A DNA stretch of 64,000 bases from Locusta migratoria (taxonomy: Eukaryota; Arthropoda; Insecta; Orthoptera; Acrididae), in NCBI GenBank assembly GCA_026315105.1, contig CM048750.1, positions 170,218,549-170,282,548 on the forward strand, read 5' to 3'. The position numbers were made by a program, and so were the translations under genes. Shown in pieces: positions 49,865-60,903 of this stretch. Below the pieces are notes generated by a model that worked only from the letters and a program-made list of their open reading frames with translations, was not told the DNA's origin and ran no database searches. Every line of letters begins with the position of its first letter. Within the stretch, counting starts at the first letter, position 1.

Positions 49865-50079
49865 AGCCGGCCGCGGTGGCCGAGGGGACTGAGGCCCTCC
49901 AGTCACGGTCGGCACGGTCACTGCGGTCGGAGGTTCGAATCCCCCCTCGGGCATGGATATTTGTGACGTCCTTAGTATTAGTTAGTTCATAAGTAGTTTG
50001 TAAGTTTAGGGACTGATGACCCCGTAGTTAAGTCCCATGAGCTTTACAAACATTTGCACATTTTTTTTTTTTTTTTTTT
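49865..50079 (+). mobile_element. tRNA-like SINE
   Basis: Full-length plus copy with intact boxes and a 19-T tail. No clear target duplication. Confidence 0.93.
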
Positions 50080-50650
50080 AATTGTATTAGTTAACTTTGT
50101 AAGGGTGGCATCGACCCTTTGTATTAGATTCGTATTTTATGCACAGTCGTGCCGTGCACCTGACTGAACACTTGAGCTTGAAAGTTTATAAGAACGGCAC
50201 TGTCTACACAATATTTTGTACGGTGCACGGCGGAGGGTACCGTCCTCCAGAGTTTGTCGCCATTTGACATACCAGGGGTGGGAGGGGATTAACAGGAAGT
50301 AGGGACAGGAGGGAGACTGGCAGAGAGCGGGGGTAGGGGATTGATACGTGGATAGAGGGGAGGAGGACGAGGTAGAGGAGGAGGACCAGGCAGAGGTAGA
50401 AAGAGAAAGATAGGGAGGAGGGAGGAAACGAACACAGAGGAAGGAGAAGTACATGGACTAGCTGAGTACTGGAGTGAATAAATACCCGAACAACGCTGGT
50501 TTTAAAGCTAGCTAAAACAGTGAGGAGCCTAAGAGAAACAGGTATAGAGATGGGGGAAGTGTTGGGCAGACAGATTGGGGAAATGAGTGCAAAATGTACA
50601 TCCAATTATCGTGCATATTTACCAGTTGCGAAACGTTACCGGGTACGCTA

Positions 50651-50651
<1 letters not shown>
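50080..50651. repeat. Purine-rich repeat with a (TA)n tail
   Basis: 50265-50560 is an unusual G+A-rich tract (GGGAGGAGGAGG-type). It leads into ACGTTACCGGGTACGCTAGT directly before the TA repeat. This looks like a retroelement 3' region ending in a microsatellite. Pro/Ser/Leu-rich minus-strand frames here are due to composition. Confidence 0.5.

Positions 50652-50712
<61 letters not shown>
50652..50712. repeat. (TA)n microsatellite
   Basis: About 30 TA units. Confidence 0.95.
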
Positions 50713-50716
<4 letters not shown>

Positions 50717-50895
50717 AACGCTCTCAAACCTTTCGGTTCTAATAATTTTTTAAGACGCTTTTTTTCGTTATACATACTACTTTCATCACTGTTATCTCTA
50801 CCATAACAATGACATCCATACATTCTATACGAAAAAAATGAAAATGATTAAGAGTTTAGATGTATGCAAATTTAGTTTGTATGTATGTCTTAATG

Positions 50896-51700
50896 CAGTG
50901 TTTTTCCACCTTTTTGAATATGCGACTGCCGGCCGCGGTGGCAGAGGGGACTGAGGCCCTCCAGTCACGGTCTGCACGGCCACTACGGTCGGGGATTCGA
51001 ATCCTCCCTCGGGCATGGATATTTGTGTCGTCCTAGTTCGTAAGTAGTTTGTAAGTTTAGGGGCTGATGACCCCGTAGTTAAGTCCCATAAGCTTTACAA
51101 ACATTTGAACATTTTGAATATGCGACTCCCAAGAACAAATAGTCTGGCGACCCCTTTCCAAACGAAATGAACAAAAATACTATGTTATCTCAAAGGAAGC
51201 AAACTTGATCTTCTGTCTTTTCCTTCAGATTTCTTTTAAAATGCTGGATGAAGTATTTTTCAGAATGGAACTCATCCTATTTTTACGCGATTTCCGACAG
51301 AAAAATATATTTGCTTAACGAGTGTTTGGCATTTCAGACAAGACTCAGAAGCGAATTATGCTCACTGAAAAACGTCCCACTGTATACACAATTTGTACAG
51401 CATTTTTTTCGATTTTTTGAGAATTACTTTGTGTATCATGTTAATTTATCTACGATTGATTCCTGAAAAGTTTTCAGACTTTGCGCTTATTCATCTATTA
51501 ACACACTGTACTATAAAACAGGCTATGATCAATTCATAATGCATATTACGCAAGTAATTCCGTAATTTTAAGATTAAATTAATTTCACTAAGACATACGT
51601 ATTTGTGTTATTAAACCCCTAGTTATTTTATGGCGCAAGTAATTCCTTCTGTGACCGGCTACCTCCTGGGAGTCGCGACCCACAGGTTAGAAAAGAACTG
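50896..51700. mobile_element. Candidate hAT-like non-autonomous element with SINE inside
   Basis: Left end CAGTGTTTTTCCACCTTTTT then ATGCGACTCCC; right end (complement) CAGTTCTTTTCTAACC then GTCGCGACTCCC. CAGTG...CCCAACC-like tips with a GCGACTCCC subterminal word are typical of hAT elements. No clear 8-bp duplication and no transposase. Without the SINE it is about 600 bp. Confidence 0.5.
50928..51111 (+). mobile_element. tRNA-like SINE, 16-bp TSD
   Basis: TSD TTTTGAATATGCGACT at 50912-50927 and 51112-51127, exact. A box altered (TGGCAGAGGGG). Confidence 0.96.
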
Positions 51701-52270
51701 TAAGACTGTTTACTGCTTGTTATTAGTGGCTTGTTAACGCCATGACCTGTCGCTGTAGCTACAAGCAATTCCTCTTATGTAGTGAAAGGCGGTGCTGTGT
51801 CAAGGGCGGGTTCACGATGAACAGTGGTGAAATCTCTTCTCCTGTACACGTTTCGACATCTGCATATTGCATGTACTGCTGCAAACTACTGCCAAGTCAG
51901 TGTCACAGCCATCTTTCCGTTCTACTCCAACAGAAACTGCACCAAAAATCTTTCAGAGAAGTGATATAGACTAGAAAAATAAAATTAGAATATACCAGTA
52001 CAGGGCGTCTAAATTTAGCACCTTAAGAGATATTAGTACCTGTTTATCTTTGCTACTGTAAAACACACCTCTGCTGTTGAACAGGTACTCATAACTCTTA
52101 AAACTAAACTCCGTGCCAGTAGATTTCAGAAGCATTGTACATCAAAGGCTACTGGCTGCTTATTTTTTCAAGAAATAGTTGCTGTATAGTTTTGAAACGG
52201 ATATGAAAACGATTTATTTAAATAAGTCACGATTCAAATTCAACATGTCTGTAAATCTATCGGTCATCTG
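51701..52270. other. No gene seen
   Basis: A 75-codon Cys-rich plus frame at 51742-51969 resembles nothing I know and lacks support. Rest AT-rich. Confidence 0.4.
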
Positions 52271-52420
52271 CGTGGACATCAGTCTGTAGCTTACAAACTA
52301 CTTAAACCTATATAAACTAACCTACGGACAAACACAGATACCCGTGCCCAAGGAAGGACTCGAACCTCCACGGCGAGCAACCGCGCGCTCCGCAGCGAGG
52401 TGTTTTAGACCGCGGCGATT
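52271..52420 (-). mobile_element. SINE, second subfamily
   Basis: Body CTTACAAACTACTTAAAC, head with GACTCGAACCT (B box complement AGGTTCGAGTC) and CGCGCGCTCCGCAGCG. The tail end is missing. Confidence 0.82.
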
Positions 52421-53119
52421 CAAATTCTAACGCGAATTACAGGATATAGTGCAGGCTGGCAACATTTTATTTTTGTATCGTCACTGACTTTGGTCAGCGA
52501 TATTAGTCTCCATGATCAGTCTATTTTAGTAATAGAATTTCTTAAGTTATCCTAATTATGCGACAGTCGATTAACTTCATGGAAGTAATTCATCGCCTTG
52601 TCTTACCTGAGGCGAGCATGTTTATCGTGTTTTAAAAATTCAATTTAGGCACATCACAATCGTTTACTCCATCCCGGAAAATCTGCCGTCGCTGAACATT
52701 CTCAGTGAACGGAATACATAGTATGTCGCTTAGAAAGTCGCAAATTATTGTTCAGGTTATCTGTTACTGGGACTGTGTTCCCAAAGAAGGAATCGAAATA
52801 CGGTTTCCCGATAGCATTATTCATGGAGGCAAAGGTTTCCCTTTAAGCAGCATGTGGACTTCTGTATTATCGGATATTAAACAGCAACGATCTGGTTTTC
52901 GACCGGCTGTATCGCAATCTACGATTCATCGCTTTTTTTTCCTACCAGAGGGCAGCATCTCTTTCGCTTCCCGCGCATGCGTATCGCGCTCTAAAGGAGC
53001 CGCCGTATCTGTTGCTATGTCATTTCCGGCGTGTCTGTGGACTCGAAATCTGAGCTGCAGGTGGCAGTTGGACCCTAATTCCACAGTGCAGTAAGTTCTC
53101 GAGCGGGTGCACCCATCAA
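52421..53119. other. No gene supported
   Basis: A 129-codon plus frame (52705-53094) has no recognised domain and mixed composition; I regard it as chance. Confidence 0.4.
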
Positions 53120-53290
53120 AATGTTCAAACGTTTGTAAACCTGTTGGACCAAACTGCTGTGGACATCAGTCGCTAGATTTACAAACTACTTAAACTAACG
53201 TACACTAAGGACACACACCCATACCCGAGGAAGGAATCGAACCTCCGAAGGAAATGGCCGCACAGTCCGTAGCACGACACCTTACATCCA
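53120..53290 (-). mobile_element. SINE, second subfamily
   Basis: ATGTTCAAACGTTTGTAAAC tail, GGACATCAGTCGCTAG core, head with GAATCGAACCTCC. The tRNA-like 5' end is degenerate. Confidence 0.82.
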
Positions 53291-53413
53291 AACCTCCAGA
53301 TGTCAGTCAGATCGGTATCAAACATTGTATATCGATAGAGTATCAACCAAAACTCTGGTATAATTCATGCTACGTACTGTCGTTTATGATAACTGGCATA
53401 AACTATAATACTA

Positions 53414-53617
53414 GCCGGCCGCGGTGGCCGAGGTGACTGAGACGCTCCAGTCACGGTCAGCACGGCCACTACGGTCGGGGGTTCGAATCCCCTCTCGGGC
53501 ATGGATATTTGTGCCGTCCTAGTTCGTAAGTAGTTCATAAGTAGTTTGTAAGTTCAGGGACTGATAACCCCGTAGTTAAGTCCCATAAGCTTTACAAACA
53601 TTTGAACATTTTTTTTT
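53414..53617 (+). mobile_element. tRNA-like SINE, 10-bp TSD
   Basis: TSD TATAATA[C/A]TA at 53404-53413 and 53618-53627 (one mismatch). Intact boxes. Confidence 0.93.
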
Positions 53618-53784
53618 TATAATAATAAGTAGCCTGACCTGCAGAGTATAGGAAAAGCATATCTTTGAGAGTATGTCCTATCGAGTTCAAGCGGGCAAAT
53701 AGGTAGAACGTTTGTTTGTTACATTGTTGTTGTTGTTTATAGGGGACAAAACTACAAGGTCATCAGTCCCAGTTTGTTATACTG

Positions 53785-54336
53785 AGGGTCGTGGGTTCAG
53801 GCCTTCCTTTTACCACTTTTCTTGTCTGCAGCACATTGGGATTTGTTATATAGGGCAACGTGTTCCTAACATGTAAAAGGACTGTTGGAATTTATTGGCA
53901 GTATGTTATCGGCAGTTTGCTTTTAATTCGTTTATTTGAAAGTAGCAACACCTGTAGGGTTTCTTCGTGGTTTCATAGCATACACAAACGCAATCGGAAC
54001 ATAAGAATAAAAAACAACTGCATTTACACGTGCAGCGGTATTAACAGTAATAATAGTATCAAAAATGATTACAATAATAAGATTTTGCACAAAGAAGTGT
54101 GTGAAATAAATTACATTCGTTCATCAAACACATTTAATGCGTCTCGTAGGCCTATTTGATCATCCAACCTATAGATTGTAGAATGGAAGGAAACTGGCGA
54201 TAACATAGTGCTAAAAATGCGATAACTCCTTTTACTTTTACATGTCAGGAACACGTTTTATATAACACTCGCTTGTAGCTGTAGAACAATTTCCGACGTG
54301 ATACAGACAAAAAAGTTTACATCACCAAGGCTTGAA
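53785..54336. mobile_element. Foldback element, ~140-bp arms
   Basis: Left arm 53785-53921, right arm 54189-54336, reverse complements with indels: GGGTTCA[G/A]GCC, TTTTCTTGTCTG, GTTATATA, AACGTGTTCCT[A/G]ACATG, TAAAAG, TATGTTATCG. Spacer of ~265 bp AT-rich, with a short Asn-rich frame of no significance. Confidence 0.78.
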
Positions 54337-54497
54337 CCCCAAACACTTTTTCTGCTATATGGGTAGTTCTGTTCCTTGCGGTCGCTGTTGGTGTTTGTTC
54401 GCTGTTGTTCGGTGTGTTCTTGGATCAGCTTTTTATAAAAGAGAAGACGTCGAGGCCTCTGAGCGGGCGCGCTGAGCCACGGCGCCCGGCATTTTTA
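54337..54497. other. Spacer
   Basis: GTTGGTGTTTGTTCGCTGTT; nothing recognised. Confidence 0.35.
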
Positions 54498-54597
54498 TTA
54501 ACACCCATACCCAGGGAGGCCTCGAACCTCCGACGGCGAGTAACCGCGCGCTACGTATCAAGTCGCCTTAGACCGCTCGGCTGCTCCACCGCGGCTC
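54498..54597 (-). mobile_element. SINE, second subfamily, head only
   Basis: ACACCCATACCCAGGG, CCTCGAACCTCCGACGG and GACCGCTCGGCTGCTCCACC: the tRNA-like half of a minus-strand copy without the 3' body. Confidence 0.8.
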
Positions 54598-56068
54598 CCT
54601 TGAAACTACAAACGTAAGTTCTAACGACTTCACCACGGGAGCTCAATACGACACTATCGCATATATGCTTTGTCTGTAGTCCATAGGACAGGAGAACGTA
54701 CAACACATAGCACGAATTATACTGACATCTGAAGTTTTGGGTGTTTGACCATGTGGCCAATCTGCGCGGGTGCACGCATCTTAAACTTCAATAACGTATC
54801 GTGTCGTATTGCAAGACAAGAGAAATGCCGTATTGGATGACGAAACGAGTCATGCTATACGACTTAACATCATGTAACAGATTACTCTGTTTGTCACAGC
54901 ATTATGCATTACGTGGAACTAAATGGCGTATTAATTATCTTGTATATTAAAAGATCTACGGAAAGTAAAATCAGTCGGCCAGAGAAAATTACCTGGTCGA
55001 TTTCCTTCATATTACGACAAGAACATGTAACCATCTGTACTGGCGTACTTGTAATCTATGTATGCAGGATTCTGATGATGGCCCAGGCCGAAACGCGTCA
55101 AATAGTCATATTGTAACCACTTCATGGCTTCTACCAATACAGCGACCTATGCAGCCTATTGCAGACTTTATTTATTATTCATCATGGTCGCCTGCCTCCT
55201 CCGTGACTTTATGTCACAACTATGTATCCACAGATTTGTCATGAAGTATCAGAATTTACATAAGTCTCGCCTTCCTTTTTCTATACTCAAACGCGATTTT
55301 TCTTCTGTACATTTGTTATGTGGATGTCCTTGCTGTAAGCTAATGTCACTCGGTCAGGCAGTTCTATCCGACCAATTTCCTTAATTTTTACTTTAGACGA
55401 AAGATATTCATTCGCAGATTTCTCATCGAGTATCAGAATTAACTTATATTTGTCCATCCTTTATTTTTATTCAAATGTGATATCCTTCTGTCCCTGCATT
55501 GAATATTTTAAACGATTTGTTTTACGATATCTTCGATTCTAATTAAGGTACGGAGTTACTTTGACCTAACAACACTCAGCCGATCAAACGATTACATTTA
55601 CGCTTTTAAACACTTGCATTGATTGATTCTGAAGAAAGCTATGCGTGAAGATTCAACTTCAATTTTTTCCGCAATTTTTTGTCATTCCACTAACGGTGCG
55701 AAGTATTCGCATGGGTCCTCTGGTTTAATATTATGATACATCATGACGTCCCCCCAGGGGACTCACGGTTCTTTCGTGAGTACACGCGTGGCGAGCATGG
55801 ATCCCCGAGCTAATGCAGTCTTTCTTCCTTCTTTCCTCTCTGGACTGCATTTTCTTTCCCTTACCCTCTTTTCCTACCCTCTCTCCTTTCCCTCCCTTCG
55901 GGAGACTGATGACCTATGCAGTTTAGTCCCTCTGTCCCAAATACCCAACCAACGATGATTACGTACAGTATGACATAATGTCACATTTCAGAGCACAACA
56001 AAAATAAGGTGCATGACATAACATAGCGCGTATTACAACAAGTAACAACTTAAAATGCGCGTATATGT
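54598..56068. other. No gene seen; one LINE-like 3' region
   Basis: 54598-55740 is AT-rich and unassigned; CTGATGATGGCCCAGGCCGA (55070) followed by AACGCGTCAAAT is a phrase common at ends of insect retroelements. 55745-55955 is pyrimidine-rich with GGGACTCACGGTTCT and CTTCGGGAGACTGATGACCT, which I recall as a grasshopper LINE/SINE 3' region; no coding part remains. Confidence 0.4.
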
Positions 56069-56205
56069 CCGCCGTGGAGGTTCGAGTCCTCCCTGAGGCA
56101 TGGGTGTGTGTGTTGTCCTTAGGTTAGTTTACCTAGGTTTAAGTAGTTTGTAAGCTACGGACTGATTACCACGCAGTTTGGTCCGATAAATTTACAAACA
56201 TTTTT
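56069..56205 (+). mobile_element. SINE, second subfamily (5'-truncated)
   Basis: Begins at the B box (GGAGGTTCGAGTCCTCC), then GGCATGGGTGTGTGTGTTGT, GTTTGTAAGCTACGGACTGA and TTTACAAACATTTTT tail. Confidence 0.85.
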
Positions 56206-56420
56206 CGTATATGTCAAGAATTTTGGGCCACTTTAGATTACGGTAGTAACACTAACAGTGGTCCTTTGCGATCGCCTTCTAATAGCTGGAAATTTAACTG
56301 AAAATAATAGCTTAATCGTTCATCTGATGCGAAAACTGAATAAACGAATTTGTAGAGGAGGAAATTCTCTACAACTTTGCTCTCATGTTTTATTTTTCAT
56401 ATCTCGTATCGTTTCAAACA
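56206..56420. other. Spacer
   Basis: AT-rich; no motif recognised. Confidence 0.35.
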
Positions 56421-56422
56421 TA

Positions 56423-57480
56423 CACTACTGGCCATTAAAATTGCTACACCAAGAAGAAATGCAGATGATAAAAGGGTATTCGTTCGACAGATATATTATA
56501 CTAGAACTGACATGTGATTACATTTTCACGCAATTAGAGTGCATAGATCCTGAGAAATCAATACCCAGAACAACCACCTCTGGCCGTAATAACGGCCTTG
56601 ATACGCTTGGGCATTGAGTCAATCAGAGCTTGGATGGCGTGTAGAGGTACAGATGCCCAAGCAGCTTCAACACGATACCACAGTTCACCAAGAGTAGTGA
56701 CTGGCGTATTGTGACGAAAGCCAGTTGCTCGGCAACCATTGATCAGACCCTTTCAATTGGTGAGAGATCTGGAGAATGTGCTGGCCAGGGCAGCGGTCGA
56801 AAATGTTCCGTATCCACAAAGGTACGTACAGGACCTGCAACATGAGGTCGTGCATTATCCTGCTGAAACGTAGAGTTTCGCAAAGATCGAATGAAGTGTA
56901 GAGCCACGGGTCGTAACACATCGGAAATGTAACGGTAACTGTTTAAAGTGCTTTCGAAGCGAAAAACAGGTGACCGAGACGTGTAACCAATGGCACCCCA
57001 TACCATCACACCGAATGATATGCCAGTATGGCGATGACGAAATACGCTTCCAATGTACGTTCGCCGCGATGCCGACAAACCCGGATGCGACCATCATGAT
57101 GCTATAAACAGAACCTGGATTCATCCAAAAAATGACGTTTTGCCACTCGTGCACCAAGGTTCGTTGTTGCGTACAACATCGCAGGCGCTCCTGTCTGTGA
57201 TGCAGCGTCAAGGGTAACCGCAGCCATGGTTTCCGAGCCTATAGTCCATGCTGCTGCAAAAGTCGTCGAACTGTTCGTGCAGATGGTTGTTGTCTTGCAA
57301 ACGTCCCCATCTGTTGACTCAGAGATCGAGACGTGGCTGCAGGATCCTTTATCGCCACGCGGATAAGATGCCTGTCATCTCGACTGCTACTGATAGAGGC
57401 CGTTGGGATCCAGCACGGCGTTCCGTATTGCCATCCTTAACCCATCGATTCCATATTCCGTTAACGATTGTGGTATCTGT
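56423..57480 (-). mobile_element. Tc1-like transposon (family A), copy 3, 5' end lost
   Basis: The intact 3' tip (CACTACTGGCCATTAAAATT after TA at 56421-56422) lies at the left edge. The right edge is cut at about 57480 by the 285-bp repeat, within the helix-turn-helix region. Confidence 0.9.
56560..57478 (-). pseudogene. Tc1 family A transposase, copy 3
   Basis: Minus strand. The open frame 57078-56743 holds HTGISFGVMVWGAIGYTSRS, RYISDVLRPVALHFIRSL, FQQDNARPHVAGPVRTFVDT (second catalytic Asp) and PAHSPDLSPIERV, keeping the catalytic Glu before a stop. The upstream SDES block is off-frame (FWMNPGSVYS), and the N-terminus (WVKDGNTERRAGSQRP) has further indels. Best-preserved catalytic core of the three copies, though still broken. 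Confidence 0.86.
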
Positions 57481-57487
57481 CCCTGAA

Positions 57488-57785
57488 ACTTTGAAGGGTT
57501 GTAGCTCCCAAACTAACAGTGATAGAAATGCAGTTTAAATTGATTTGTACGCAGCTGGTTTCAACGAATCCAATGCACGATAGAAAAAAAAACTATTGTT
57601 CCATTAAAAAAAATATATCTTTGTGCTGTAACTCTTTGGAAAATGATACAATAAACTATGTTCATAGCTGCGCAGAAAGTGTAACATTTCTTGTGTTGAC
57701 CCACCGCATTAAAATTTCCCGTCACCTATTATTTTATAAGTTACAGAGGCAAACACACTTAGTGAAACACCCTGTATATATAAAT
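57488..57785 (+). repeat. 285-bp dispersed repeat, copy 2
   Basis: Counterpart of 32750-33035, same orientation, ~93% similar by eye. Ends GTGAAACACCCTGTATATA. Confidence 0.88.
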
Positions 57786-57842
57786 TTTATAATGGGGGTT
57801 ATTAAAAAGTCGCGAATGTTAATACGACAGGTGTTGAAATAA

Positions 57843-58415
57843 AAAGGTACGAAACTACACTGTGGGTATAATTGAAGTCCTTATTCAGGCCTGAGCAGAA
57901 ATATCACACTGCTTAACGAGCCGAAGAATTCCCTGTTCCCAGAATTCCTGTGGCTGAGCCACTCTTCTACTGTGTCCTTCGGTTCGTAGTCAGAGTTGAA
58001 GCGCTTCCAAGCAGACGGAAGTCAGAGAGCACCATGCCCGGGCTGTAGAGCGGATGCTCAAGGTTCCACTTGAACTTGGCCAGCACCCTTTTTTGTGACG
58101 CTGGAGACGTGTGGACGCGCGTTACCATGGAGCAGAATCACTCCCGCCGTGAGCAGCCCAGGCCGTTTGCTCTTGCTGGACTTACGTAGGCTGTGGAATG
58201 TCTCACAGCACACGTCACAGGAATTCGATGATTATCAGACCTCGGACGCCGAAAAAGACGGTGAGCATCAGCTTGCCTGCTGAGGGCACAGCCTTGAATT
58301 CTTTAGGGGAAGTGACGACGCATGCTTCACGTCCCTAGATGTCGCACTGCGTTATCTCAAAGCGGCATATTCAAATTTCAACAGGTTTTGTTGTTAAGAC
58401 GTTTCGTACCTTTCC
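57843..58415 (-). mobile_element. Mariner-type element, internally deleted, with TIR remnants
   Basis: AAAGGTACGAAAC near 57844-57855 is mirrored by GTTTCGTACCTTT at 58401-58413, likely terminal repeats. Encodes a minus-strand mariner transposase fragment. About 570 bp, less than half the normal size. Confidence 0.68.
57880..58330 (-). pseudogene. Mariner (SETMAR-like) transposase fragment
   Basis: Minus strand. KAVPSAGKLMLTVFFGVRG (58310-58250), matching the PSAGKVMxxVFWD region; ILLHGNARPHVSSVTK (58145-58095), where the catalytic Asp of HDNARPH is Gly; EHPLYSPGMVLSDFRL (58060-58015), the last catalytic block (normally YSPDLAPSD); then an EEWLSH-like tail. Frameshifts throughout. Inactive. 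Confidence 0.78.
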
Positions 58416-58479
58416 TTTTGAACACCACACGTACATATGAGCGCATACATCAATGATTATCTCCACTAGTGGCGAATTC

Positions 58480-58661
58480 TTTTTTTATTTTTTGAGCTTA
58501 TGGGACTTAACTACGGGGTCATCAGTCCCTAAACTTCCAAACTACTTACGAACTAGGACGGCACAAATATCCATGCCCGAGGGGGGATTCGAACCCCCGA
58601 ACGTAGTGGCCATGCAGACCGTGACTGAAGCGCCTTAGTCCCCTCGGCCAACGCGGCCGGC
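58480..58661 (-). mobile_element. tRNA-like SINE, 12-bp TSD, short tail
   Basis: TSD AGTGGCGAATTC at 58468-58479 and 58662-58673. The tail lacks the ATGTTCAAATGTTTG words and is T/A-rich instead. Confidence 0.94.
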
Positions 58662-58669
58662 AGTGGCGA

Positions 58670-58912
58670 ATTCCACAACACTCAAAGACTTATAATGCTA
58701 CACAATGTACCAGATCATTCCACAACATTCTAAACTGTACTAAAATATTCCAAAATGATCTGGGATGTTTCTGAGCAGTCTGGTATCTTCCCTAATGTTC
58801 CAGACTATTCTCAAACAATCCAGAACGTCCCGGGTCATTGTAGAACTTTCAGAAACATTCTGAAATATTGTGCAGTGCTCTCAAATGTTCTGAAATAATG
58901 TAGAAACTTCTT
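58670..58912. repeat. Degenerate TTC/GAA array (HSE-like)
   Basis: Recurrent ATTCTNNAA, GTTCCAGA, TAGAACTTTCAGAAACATTC (58831-58860) at roughly 10-25-bp spacing. Alternating GAA/TTC words resemble heat-shock elements, but degenerate satellite DNA would look the same. Confidence 0.5.
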
Positions 58913-58994
58913 GAGATGGAACTTCCCAGTCTTTATATCTTCAAAAGCACGCTCTTAAGGTTAAAACGGGAACCATGGATGGGGGATAGAGGGC

Positions 58995-59193
58995 TGCCGG
59001 CCGCGGTGGCCGAGGGGACTGAGGGGCTCCAGTCACGGTCTGCACGGCCACTACGGTCGGGGGTTCGAATCCCCCCTCGGGCATGGATATTTGTGCCGTC
59101 CTTAGTCTTAGCTAGTTCATAAGTAGTTTGTAAGCTTAGGGACTGATGACCCCGTAGTTAAGTCCCATAAGTTCTACAAACATTTGAACATTT
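58995..59193 (+). mobile_element. tRNA-like SINE
   Basis: Full-length plus copy with intact boxes; short tail (CATTTGAACATTT). No target duplication seen. Confidence 0.93.
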
Positions 59194-59214
59194 GGAGGTA
59201 CGATAGAGAAATAG

Positions 59215-59308
59215 TCTGATAATGGTTCGATGAACCCCTGCCAGGCATTTAACTCTGAATCGCAGAGTCGTTATGGAGATTGAGTAGTGTGATACAGATG
59301 TAGCGGTT
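59215..59308 (+). mobile_element. CR1-like LINE 3'-terminal fragment
   Basis: GGTTCGATGAACCCCTGCCA, GGCATTTAACTCTGAATCGC and ACAGATGTAG: a diverged LINE terminus. Confidence 0.7.
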
Positions 59309-59605
59309 CGTAGCAATGGCTTTTCTTGCCGCTGGCAGTCCAGGATGCTACCTCATGAAGTATTTACTGTAAAGTGGTATAATTTTGCAAGTGGATTCAG
59401 CCACACATTTGGATACTGTCTGCAGAGCGTATCGACAGTTAAAACGGAATAAATTAAAACGTCATTGCAAATGTTTAAGTTCGACACTATGAATAGCGAA
59501 AATATTTGTACGAAATTAAGATTTTCGTTTCTTTATTTTGTAGGTAGTGTTATCTAGAAAAAGTTTCGAAAATGTTTGAAACTATGTGTGAATTTTGTAG
59601 AAGGT
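59309..59605. other. No gene seen
   Basis: AT-rich; 59555-59600 has further GAA/TTC words like those at 58670. Confidence 0.4.
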
Positions 59606-60165
59606 TCCTAGGAGGGCTACAGACGAATGATGAAAAGATGTTCAAATGTTTGTTAACCTTATGGGACTTAACTATGGGGTCATCAGTCCCTAAACTTACA
59701 AACTACTTATGAACTAGCTAATACTACGGACGGCACAAATATCCATGCCCGAGGGAGGATTCGAACCCCAGTCCGTAGTGACCGGGCAGACCGTGACTGG
59801 AGCGCCTCAGTCCCCTCGGCCACCGCGGCCGGCGACGAATGATGAAGATTAGATGGGTAGATCACGTAACTAATGAGGTGCTCAACGGAATTCGGGAAAG
59901 TAGGAGTTTCTGGCATATCCTGACTAAGAGAAGGGATAGATTTTTGGAACATATTCTGAGATATCAAAGAATCGTCAACTTAGAATTAGAAGGAAGTGTG
60001 TGGCGTAAAAATCGTAGAGGGAGACCGAGGGACGAATACAGTAAGCAGATTCAAAAGGAAGTAGGTTGCCGTACTTATTCTCAGATGAAGAGACTTGCAC
60101 AGGACAGGGTAGCGTGGAGAGCTGCAACAAACCAGTCTGTGGGCTGAAGACCACATCAACAACAC
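59606..60165 (+). mobile_element. RTE-type LINE 3' fragment split by a SINE
   Basis: Plus strand. CTACAGACGAATGATGAA (YRRMMK) is cut by the SINE at 59635-59833, then IRWVDHVTNEVLNGI, FWHILTKRRDRFLEHILRY, WRKNRRGRPRDEYSKQI, LAQDRVAWRAATNQSVG (59846-60147). The frame from 59839 is open apart from one lost codon. Ends GGCTGAAGACCACATCAACA. Confidence 0.9.
59635..59833 (-). mobile_element. tRNA-like SINE, 13-bp TSD
   Basis: TSD GACGAATGATGAA at 59622-59634 and 59834-59846, exact; the duplicated bases are LINE coding sequence. Confidence 0.96.
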
Positions 60166-60429
60166 AGGTGTTATCATTTAGAATTAATGGATGAGGAAAA
60201 TTGGAATATTTTGGTGCCGTCAACTTCTAGACAATCGCAGTTTTTGATAAAAGTTTGTCATATTTGGGGGGGGGGGGGGGGGTTAGTTATTTTATTATGG
60301 AAACCAAGGTTACATATAAACTTTTTTAATCGCTGATCTTGGCAAATTACGCTACCCTCTTCGCATCTTTCATTTCATTCATCACCAACATACTCATTCA
60401 CCAACATCATTGTTGGCTTGTCATAATAC
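60166..60429. other. Spacer with G18 run
   Basis: G run at 60265-60282. No gene. Confidence 0.5.
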
Positions 60430-60606
60430 CTAAAAATGTGCAAATATTTTCAAATCTATGAGACGTAACTACTGAGGTTATCAGTCCCTAGGCTTACAAA
60501 CTATTTAAAATAATTTAAGGACAACAGACACACCCGTTTTCGAGGGAATAGACTCGAACCTCCGCAGCAAGGCGCCTTACGGCGCTCGGCCATTCCACCG
60601 CGTCTG
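60430..60606 (-). mobile_element. SINE, second subfamily
   Basis: Tail ATTTTCAAATCTATGAGACG, core GGTTATCAGTCCCTAGGC, head GACTCGAACCTCCGCAG and GCTCGGCCATTCCACCGCG. Confidence 0.83.
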
Positions 60607-60903
60607 TCATAATACGAATCTCTATATCCACATCTAGTGTATCAAGAGCCTCCTGCTTTAAAGTGATGTTTTGTTTTAAGCCTGAGGCATTTGATATTTC
60701 ATTGGTGTTATGGCAAGCCAGTAATAATGTTGGTGCATAAGTGTGCTTTAAAAAGTCATTATTTGTGAAGTAGTGAATGAAATGAAAGATCCGAAGATCG
60801 ATGTTTAATCTACCGAAACCGGTAATCTGAAAAAAAAGATAAGCAATTTTGGCTGTTTTCCCCAATAAACAGTTTTCAATTATACATAATAAAGAAATTT
60901 TCA
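60607..60903. other. No gene seen
   Basis: CTACCGAAACCGGTAATCTG (60812) is a palindromic phrase often found near retroelement ends. No coding support. Confidence 0.35.

Noticed and set aside
50137..50605. Pro/Leu/Ser-rich protein on the minus strand
   Set aside because: Low-complexity purine-rich DNA read on the opposite strand; no domain, and two overlapping frames look equally good.
50512..50823. Tyr-Ile repeat peptide
   Set aside because: Translation of the (TA)n microsatellite.
52705..53094. 129-codon hypothetical gene
   Set aside because: No domain, no homologous copy in the window, no splice or promoter context; chance length is plausible.
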